Origin: Nonomuraea wenchangensis
Lineage (GTDB): Bacteria; Actinomycetota; Actinomycetes; Streptosporangiales; Streptosporangiaceae
Assembly (NCBI RefSeq): GCF_900111685.1
Contig: NZ_FOHX01000018.1
Location: 124,001-188,000 of the forward strand
DNA: 64,000 nt
Direction of reading: 5' to 3'
Under the pieces are notes generated by a model. That model saw nothing but the letters and a program-made list of their open reading frames with translations. It was not told the origin of the DNA and made no database searches. The position numbers and the translations under genes were made by a program. Shown piece by piece: positions 55,466 to 61,837 of this stretch (its first letter is position 1; each line of letters starts with the position of its first letter).

Positions 55466-56181
55466 GCATCGACGACACGAGCATCGGCGCCGCACCGCAC
55501 GACCCGTCCCCACCTGTCCGGGTCCTGCTCGTCGAGGACCAGGTCCTGATCCGCGACAGCCTCAAGGTCCTCATCGACGCCACACCGGGGCTGGCCGCCG
55601 TGGGCGAGGCGGGCACCGGTGCCGAGGCCGTGCTCCTGGCCCGCCGGCACCGGCCCGACGTCGTCCTGATGGACGTGCGGATGCCGGACATGGACGGCAT
55701 CGAAGCGACCCGGCGCATCTGCGCCGACCCCGCCTGTGCCGGCGTGCGCGTGCTGATTCTCACCACGTTCGACCTGGACGAATACGTGTACGCGTCGCTG
55801 CGGGCGGGCGCGAGCGGCTTCCTGCTCAAGAGTGCCACGGCGGCCGAACTGCTGGCCGCCGTCCGGGTCGTCGCCTCCGGTGAGGCGCTCCTCGCGCCCA
55901 CCGTCACCCGCCGGCTCATCGCCGATCTCCTGCGGGGCCCTCATCCCACCCAGGGCGTACGGGGTCTCGATGACGTCACGCCGCGCGAACGCGAGGTGCT
56001 CACCCTTGTCGGCAGGGGGATGTCCAACGCCGAGATCGCCGAGCACCTGCACCTCACCGTCGGCACGGTCAAGACCCACATCGGCCGCCTCCTGGCCAAA
56101 CTGCAGGCCCGGGACCGGGCCCAGCTCGTCATCGCCGCCTACGAGGGCGGGCTCATCGTCGACGCGGACGGCCATCGGTGA
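55462..56181 (+). CDS. LuxR/NarL-type response regulator
   Basis: 239-residue regulator. Receiver VRVLLVEDQVLIRDSLKVLI, phosphoacceptor in DVVLMDVRMPDMDG, Thr in VLILTTFDLDEY, Lys in GFLLKSATAAELL; HTH VTPREREVLTLVGRGMSNAE then IAEHLHLTVGTVKTHIGRLL. ATG overlaps the kinase stop (ATGA). Convergent with the membrane protein gene 14 bp away. Confidence 0.92.
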   Translation: MSIDDTSIGAAPHDPSPPVRVLLVEDQVLIRDSLKVLIDATPGLAAVGEAGTGAEAVLLARRHRPDVVLMDVRMPDMDGIEATRRICADPACAGVRVLILTTFDLDEYVYASLRAGASGFLLKSATAAELLAAVRVVASGEALLAPTVTRRLIADLLRGPHPTQGVRGLDDVTPREREVLTLVGRGMSNAEIAEHLHLTVGTVKTHIGRLLAKLQARDRAQLVIAAYEGGLIVDADGHR

Positions 56182-56194
56182 CCGGTCCGGCCCG

Positions 56195-56998
56195 TCATCC
56201 TCTGGGGCCGAAACCCGTCAAGAGGACATGCACGCCGAGGAGGACGGCGACCCAGATCATGGCGCGCCTGGTCGGCGGGGGGCCGCCGCGCAGCAGCGAG
56301 ATGCCCAGGGGGATGAAGGCGATGCAAAGGCCGCCCACGGCGATGAAGGACTGTGGTTCGGTGCCTTTGAGCGTCCCGAGCGCGAGCGCCGACATCAGGC
56401 CGAGCGCGATCGAGCGGCCCAGCCCCAGGGCGCCGGAGCGGTAGGCGCCGATGGCCAGCACGACCCAGCCGAAGAAGGCCGGCCCGGACATGGACCTGAA
56501 CGGGTGCCAGACCGTGTCCCGCCACGCCAGGTAGTAGCCGTCGATGCCGGTGAGCATGGTCTGCAGGCCGAGGGCGTCGGTCAGGTGAAAGGCCAGGTGA
56601 TCGGTGCCGAACTGGAAGGTCCGGGTGAACAGGCCGACGATCACCAGGCAGCCGCCCCAGATTCCCCACAGCGGGTTGGTGGCGGCGATCCTCTGTGCCA
56701 GCGTCATGACCGCCGGCCACAGCAGCACGAACCCGCTGGCGAAGCAGGCGTAGGCGGCGGTGATGAGGGCGGGATGCTGGGTGTAGGCGGTGAGCTGGTA
56801 AGGGACGAAGTAGTAGAACGGGGAGCGCAGGACGGTCCCGGCCATGATCAGGCTGGGGCCGCCGATCAGCGAGACGGCGCTCACCCATCGGCCGGGAAAC
56901 GGGGGTTGGCGGTCCAGGTTGGCGGCGGCGTTGGCGGCCCGTCGGTCCGCCCCGGCCCGCCGCCATCGCGTGATGCGCCCGCCAAGCTCAATCTTCAT
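56195..56998 (-). CDS. Hypothetical membrane protein of a two-component module
   Basis: 267-residue protein with about seven membrane spans (VSLIGGPSLIMAGTVL, LITAAYACFASGFVLLWPAV, LWGIWGGCLVIVGLFTRTF, AFFGWVVLAIGAYRSG, and others) and an external loop PFYYFVPYQLTAYTQHP. A small basic N-terminus faces the cytoplasm. I do not recognise a family with certainty; it resembles uncharacterised actinobacterial membrane proteins near LuxR-type two-component systems. Together with the kinase and regulator it is bracketed by the two 54-bp repeats. Confidence 0.7.
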   Translation of the reverse strand: MKIELGGRITRWRRAGADRRAANAAANLDRQPPFPGRWVSAVSLIGGPSLIMAGTVLRSPFYYFVPYQLTAYTQHPALITAAYACFASGFVLLWPAVMTLAQRIAATNPLWGIWGGCLVIVGLFTRTFQFGTDHLAFHLTDALGLQTMLTGIDGYYLAWRDTVWHPFRSMSGPAFFGWVVLAIGAYRSGALGLGRSIALGLMSALALGTLKGTEPQSFIAVGGLCIAFIPLGISLLRGGPPPTRRAMIWVAVLLGVHVLLTGFGPRG

Positions 56999-57460
56999 GG
57001 CTTGCTACCCGTCCTGTCCGTGTTGGTGTGCCCGGACCGGAATGTCGGGGCACACCAAAAGGGTGAGGGGCGATACGGGGGGCGCGCGTCCGGCTCGGGT
57101 CGCATCTTGGTGGGCAGGTACGAGCAGGTGGTGCGACCCCAGACGGATGTGCATGTCCGACCGTGGGCAGATGCCGAGTGATCCGTTGAGGCGATGACTT
57201 CGCGTCCTGGAGGGAGCGGCGTCCCGTTGAGTGGGTCGTCGTGCCTGGAGTCCTCGGGGCGCTCGGCCGGCACCTGGTGCGCCGCCACAGCACCCGGATC
57301 GAGCGCCGGAACCTGGAGCGGCTGATCAGGCAGGCTCAGGTGGAGCTGGGCTTGGAGCCCCGGCCGTCGTACGGCACGGGGCTCCTTCCTTTGCGCCCGC
57401 GTCACTCGGTGGGCAGCGTCGTCTACTCGAGGACTGCGGTTCCGGGGCTCATCTGGGCGC
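56999..57460. other. Intergenic region with repeat copy 2, no clear gene
   Basis: 462 bp upstream of the membrane protein gene, containing the repeat copy at 57153-57206. A GTG at 57241 opens a basic 93-codon reading on the plus strand (RHSTRIERRNLERLIRQAQ...), but it runs into the 3' end of the gene at 57461 and resembles no family, so I do not call it. Confidence 0.4.
57153..57206. repeat. 54-bp repeat copy 2
   Basis: Same orientation as copy 1 at 54209-54262, 45 of 54 positions alike. The palindrome is broken here (TCCGACC then GGGCAGA). It lies 155 bp upstream of the divergent membrane protein start. Possibly a regulator site or a remnant from a duplication that carried the two-component module. 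Confidence 0.6.
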
Positions 57461-58357
57461 TCACCCCGGCGGCAGCTGGCCGTTCTTCGCCACCGGCACA
57501 CCCAGTTGCGCGGCACCGGTGAGCGTCGCCCGCTCCGGCGGCAACGACCCCAGCACCGGGTTCAGATGCCGCAGGCTCAGCGTCACCGGCGCGATCGCCG
57601 GAGCGACCACGTCGAACTTCTCCAGATCCACCCAGCGCACCACCTGCAGCACCTCCGGCGGAATGACGTCTCCGCCCTTCTGCATCGGCACGCACAGCTG
57701 ACGGGCGTACGTCACCCGCACCGTCGCCGGGGGAATCTGGTTGGTCAGCACCGGGTTCAGCTGCCTGAGGTTGAGCGCCCGGTTCATCGGCGTGTTCGGA
57801 GTGATTCCGTAGCACAGCAGGTCGATGTGCTGCACCAGCTGCATCACCTCGGCGGGCGGCACGACGCCGTTCTTCGCCACCGGCACGCACAACTGCTCCG
57901 CCCTGCCCAGCACGACCTCCGTACGGGGCAGGTCCTGCAGCACCGGGTTGAGATGGCTGAGCACCAGCGCCTTGCCGGGCGCCGGGGTGACGACCCGGTA
58001 GCAGGCCAGGTCGACGAACCTGACGAAGTCCAGCGCCCCGGGCGGCGGGATCACATCGTTCTTGGCGACCGGCACGCACAACTGCTCACGCGTGCCCAGG
58101 GTGACCTGCTCGATCGGCAGGCCGTCGAGCACCGGGTTGAGGTGCCGCAGCGTCAGCCCGACGGCCGGCGGCTGGTACGGGTCGGTCTTGAAGCACTCGA
58201 GGTCGAGGTACGACACGAAATCCTTCGGCGTGGGCAGCGTCAGCGCGGCGGCATGCGGCGCGGCGACAAATGCCACGATGACAATTCCCAGAGCCACGGA
58301 TAACGCGCGCCGGATCGTCGGCCGGACGCGCCGGAGCCCGCTGACGGGTCGGTCCAC
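57461..58357 (-). CDS. Secreted protein of four cysteine-bearing tandem repeats (DUF7450-like)
   Basis: 298-residue exported protein. GTG 58357 is preferred over GTG 58390 because AGGAGG lies 4 bp upstream. Signal: RRALSVALGIVIVAFVAAPHAAA. The mature part is four repeats of about 63 residues, each with a VDLxCY/ECF-type block, then LTLRHLNPVLDGLP or a variant, then QLCVPVAKNDVIPPP or a variant. Copies 1-3 have both cysteines (probable intra-repeat disulfide); in copy 4 both are lost (DLEKFDV, AAQLGVPV). Similar repeat proteins of unknown role are found exported in actinomycetes. No operon partners. Confidence 0.72.
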   Translation of the reverse strand: MDRPVSGLRRVRPTIRRALSVALGIVIVAFVAAPHAAALTLPTPKDFVSYLDLECFKTDPYQPPAVGLTLRHLNPVLDGLPIEQVTLGTREQLCVPVAKNDVIPPPGALDFVRFVDLACYRVVTPAPGKALVLSHLNPVLQDLPRTEVVLGRAEQLCVPVAKNGVVPPAEVMQLVQHIDLLCYGITPNTPMNRALNLRQLNPVLTNQIPPATVRVTYARQLCVPMQKGGDVIPPEVLQVVRWVDLEKFDVVAPAIAPVTLSLRHLNPVLGSLPPERATLTGAAQLGVPVAKNGQLPPG

Positions 58358-58750
58358 CGTTCCTCCTCGGTCGTTGTTCCTCCTGGTCACCCCTCACTTT
58401 CTGCGCACTATGGGGCCTTGACAAGATTAATGACGTATTTTCGCTATTTCCCGATGAACGCCGGTCTATAAGTGCCGCCCATAACCGACCCGAGAACCGT
58501 TCGGCTATTTCCGTGCATTCCCGCCGACCGATTCGGGCGGTGCGGTAAGGCTCGAAAGTCACAGGAGGGAGAGCCGAGGTCAGGCGCTGGGGAGCTCGAT
58601 GGGGATCTCCCTCCTGCGGCCGCCCGTTGGTTCAACCGATCCGAACAGCTCCGGCGCTGCGGCGCGCCGTCGCCAGCCTGGGCACGATCGCCGCACCGGG
58701 TCCGTGCCCCACCGCGCCATGGTTGATGAGCCGGCCGTTAGAGTTCGTGG
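58358..58750. other. Non-coding gap before the MBL-fold gene
   Basis: 393 bp. AT-rich run around 58420-58460 is probably the promoter of the repeat protein. A minus-strand reading ending near 58580 (GGRRREIPIELPSA) looks like the tail of a lost gene but has no start. Nothing else supported. Confidence 0.35.
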
Positions 58751-59494
58751 ATGCTGCTGACGATCCTTGGCGGATGCGGTGCGTGGCCGGCGGCGGGCCG
58801 GGCCTGCAGCGGTTACCTCGTGGAGCACGATGGGTTCAGGCTGCTCGTCGATCCTGGATATGCGACGGTGCCGCGGCTGCTGGAACGGATCACCGCCGAT
58901 CAGGTCGACGCGGTGTTCGTCAGTCACGGGCACCCCGATCACTGTGCCGACCTGAACCCGCTGCTGCGTGCGCGTACGTTACGTGATGACCCACCGGCGC
59001 CGTTGCCGGTGTACTCGCTGCCCGGCGCCCTGGACGCGGTGCTCGCGCTGGACCGCCCTGGGATGCTGGCCGACGCCTACGTCCTGCACGAGTTCGTCGC
59101 CGGCGACCCGCTCGTCATCGGCCCCTTCCGCGCGCAGACCCGTCTGCTGCCGCACTCGGTGCCCAACGCGGGCATCCGGCTGACCGCGGGCGAGCGAGTG
59201 CTCACCTACACCGGGGACACCGGCCCGAGCCCTGACGTGGTGGACCTGGCACGCGGCGCTGACCTGCTCCTGGCCGAGGCGACCTTCGCGGACCAGGTCC
59301 CGCTGGATTCGCGGCGCCACCTGTCCAGCGCCCGCCAGGCAGCCCGGCGGGCCAAGCAGGCCGAGGTCCGACACCTGTTACTGACTCACCTGCAGCCAGG
59401 CACAGACGCCGCGGCCGCGCGAGCCGCTGCCGGGGCCGAGTACGACGGCGAGGTCGGCATCGCCACCTCCGGCCTCACCATCGATCTTCACTGA
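58751..59494 (+). CDS. MBL-fold metallo-hydrolase, RNase Z/AHL-lactonase-like group
   Basis: 247-residue metallo-beta-lactamase-fold enzyme. Strand MLLTILGGCGAWP, then YLVEHDGFRLLVDPG; the metal motif FVSHGHPDHCADLNPLL (HxHxDH); further ligands in LLPHSVPNAGIRLT (His) and TYTGDTGPSPDV (Asp); C-terminal LLLTHLQPGTD (His). This set fits small cytoplasmic hydrolases related to RNase Z and cyclic-nucleotide phosphodiesterases. No signal peptide, no partners. Substrate unknown. Confidence 0.87.
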   Translation: MLLTILGGCGAWPAAGRACSGYLVEHDGFRLLVDPGYATVPRLLERITADQVDAVFVSHGHPDHCADLNPLLRARTLRDDPPAPLPVYSLPGALDAVLALDRPGMLADAYVLHEFVAGDPLVIGPFRAQTRLLPHSVPNAGIRLTAGERVLTYTGDTGPSPDVVDLARGADLLLAEATFADQVPLDSRRHLSSARQAARRAKQAEVRHLLLTHLQPGTDAAAARAAAGAEYDGEVGIATSGLTIDLH

Positions 59495-59707
59495 GCATCT
59501 CGGTCGCCGTCAGGGATGGGGCAATCGGGGGAGCGTGCGCGAGCCGTGGCGCCGGACCTCTTCGGCCCCGGTCCGCTGTGCGGATTGCTCCATTGTCGGG
59601 ACGTTCCAGTCACTACAGAGTGGGCGCAACGCAAAACAGCCGTCACTCAGCGGCTACATGCACGACACATCTTCGCTGTCGCTGCGCGAATCTGTAGGGA
59701 GCCCAGT

Positions 59708-61837
59708 GTGGGAACAACGACGGACACCGCCGTGCGGTTCTTCGTCGGCACGGATGTCGGTGGAACGTTCACCGACCTCGTGGTCCTCGAGGACAACCGG
59801 CCGCCGCGCCTGTTCAAGGCGCCGACAACGCCGCACGACCGGTCCGAAGGCGTGGTCAACGCGCTCGCCCTGGCGGCCGCGTCCTACGACGTGAGCCTGC
59901 GGGAGTTCTGCGCGGCGATCGCGTACTTCTCGCACGGCACGACGGCCGCCACCAACGCCCTCATCGAGCGCAAGGGCACGCCGACGGCGCTGCTGACCAC
60001 CCGCGGCTTCACCGACACGCTGCTCATCCAGCGGTCGATGACCTCATGGGTCGGCATGGGGGCGGCGACCGGCCACTACAGCCGCCGCCGCAACCCCGGC
60101 CCCATCGTGCCCCGCGACAGGATCGCCGGCGTCACCGAACGCATCGACTCCTCCGGGCGGGAGCTGGTCGCCCTGGACGAGCACGAGGTACGCGGCCTGC
60201 TGCGGCGGCTGCGGGACGAGGGCGTGCGGGCGCTGGCGGTGTCCTTCCTGTGGTCCTTCCTCAACGCCGAGCACGAGACCGCCGTCGGGCGGATCGTGGC
60301 GGAGGAGTGGCCCGAGGCGTACGTCACCCTGTCGCACGAGGTGGCGCCGGTGCTCGGCGAGTACGAGCGCTCGGCCACCACGGTGGTGAACAGCTACCTC
60401 GGCCCGGTCATCCGCGACTACGTCGCCGGGCTGGAGGGCCGGCTCAGGAGCACGGGGTTCACCGGCGACTTCTCCATCATGGACTCGGGCGGCGGCGTCA
60501 TGCGGGCGGCCGACGCGGCGCGGCGGGCGGCGTCCATGCTCACCTCCGGGCCCGCCGGAGGGGTGCTGGCCTCGGCCGCGCTGGCGCGGCGGCTCGGTCA
60601 CCGCAACGTCATCACCTCCGACATGGGCGGCACCAGTTTCGACGTCGGCCTGATCGTCGACAGCGAGCCGCTGGTGGAGCGGGTCAGCGAGGTGGGCGAT
60701 CTGCACCTCGCGCTGCCGCGCATCAAGGTGACCGCGATCGGCGCCGGCGGCGGCTCGATCGCCTGGGTGGACGAGGCGGGGGTGCTGGCCGTCGGGCCGG
60801 AGAGCGCCGGGTCCGTTCCCGGCCCGGCCTGTTACGGACGCGGCGGCGACCGGCCGACCGTCACCGACGCCGACGTGGTCCTCGGCGTGATCGACCCGGA
60901 ACGGTTCCTGGGCGGCCGGATGCCGCTGGAGCGGGCGCTGGCGGAGAAGGCCATCCGGCTGCACGTCGCCGATCCGCTCGGCCTCTCCGTGGAGGAGGCG
61001 GCGGCGGGCATCCGTCAGGTCGCCGACAACCACATGGCCGACCTGCTGCGCAAGGTCACGGTCGAGCAGGGCTACGACCCGCGTGACTTCACCGTCTACG
61101 CCTACGGCGGGGCCGGTCCCACGCATGCCTACGCCTACACCGAGGCGGCCGGCATCGCCACCCTCGTGGTGCCGCCGACGTCCACCGTCCATTCGGCCTA
61201 CGGCACGGTCACCTCCGACCGGTACCGGGCCGTGCAGACCACCGACGTGCAGCGGACGCCGCCGGGAGCGGCCGACCCGGCCGAGCACCTCGACCCGGCG
61301 CGGATCAACGCGACGCTGGACGACCTCAGCCTCCGGTGCCGGGCCGACCTGGACGACGACCCCCGCGTACGCCTGAGCCGTATCGTCTATCTGAAGTTCC
61401 GCCGCCAGGCGCACGAGCTGCCGCTGACCGTGCCGGACGGTGAGGTCACCACCGACGTGCTGCGGGCGCTGGTCGCCGAGTTCTGTGACGCCTACGAGCG
61501 GCTGTACGGCGCGGGCACCGCGCTGCTCGGCGCCGGTGTCGAGCTGCACACCCTCCGGGTGGAGGGCAGGGTCGGCGTCACCGGGATCACCGAGGGCGGC
61601 TACGAGGGCTCCGCGGAGCCGGCGGAGTCGCTGATCGGCTCGCGGCCGGTGTACTTCCCCGAATGCGGCCGGGTGGACGCCTCGGTCTACCGCGGCGAAG
61701 GGCTCGGAGCGGGAGCGTCGCTGCGCGGCCCCGCCATCCTCGAGTTCGCCGGCACCACCGTGGTGGTCGGCCCGGGCCAGTCGCTCGCCGTCGACCCGTA
61801 CAACAACCTCGTCATCGACTGCAGGGGGAACGTGTGA
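59708..61837 (+). CDS. hyuA: Hydantoinase/oxoprolinase A subunit-like ATPase (HyuA)
   Basis: 709-residue acetate-kinase/actin-fold subunit. GTG 59708 is chosen with AGGGAG 5-6 bp upstream and the motif FVGTDVGGTFTDLVVLED (phosphate 1) at once. Later motifs: YFSHGTTAATNALIERKG, SGPAGGVLASAALARR, ITSDMGGTSFDVGLIV (phosphate 2), and YAYGGAGPTHAY. It would bind ATP and activate the substrate (hydantoin, oxoproline, or a ketone in acetone-carboxylase-like relatives) for the B subunit. Its TGA overlaps the GTG of hyuB. Length fits a stand-alone HyuA. Confidence 0.9.
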   Translation: MGTTTDTAVRFFVGTDVGGTFTDLVVLEDNRPPRLFKAPTTPHDRSEGVVNALALAAASYDVSLREFCAAIAYFSHGTTAATNALIERKGTPTALLTTRGFTDTLLIQRSMTSWVGMGAATGHYSRRRNPGPIVPRDRIAGVTERIDSSGRELVALDEHEVRGLLRRLRDEGVRALAVSFLWSFLNAEHETAVGRIVAEEWPEAYVTLSHEVAPVLGEYERSATTVVNSYLGPVIRDYVAGLEGRLRSTGFTGDFSIMDSGGGVMRAADAARRAASMLTSGPAGGVLASAALARRLGHRNVITSDMGGTSFDVGLIVDSEPLVERVSEVGDLHLALPRIKVTAIGAGGGSIAWVDEAGVLAVGPESAGSVPGPACYGRGGDRPTVTDADVVLGVIDPERFLGGRMPLERALAEKAIRLHVADPLGLSVEEAAAGIRQVADNHMADLLRKVTVEQGYDPRDFTVYAYGGAGPTHAYAYTEAAGIATLVVPPTSTVHSAYGTVTSDRYRAVQTTDVQRTPPGAADPAEHLDPARINATLDDLSLRCRADLDDDPRVRLSRIVYLKFRRQAHELPLTVPDGEVTTDVLRALVAEFCDAYERLYGAGTALLGAGVELHTLRVEGRVGVTGITEGGYEGSAEPAESLIGSRPVYFPECGRVDASVYRGEGLGAGASLRGPAILEFAGTTVVVGPGQSLAVDPYNNLVIDCRGNV

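Noticed and set aside
57241..57522. 93-codon plus-strand reading after repeat copy 2
   Set aside because: No family resemblance; overlaps the coding end of the secreted repeat protein and lacks a ribosome binding site.
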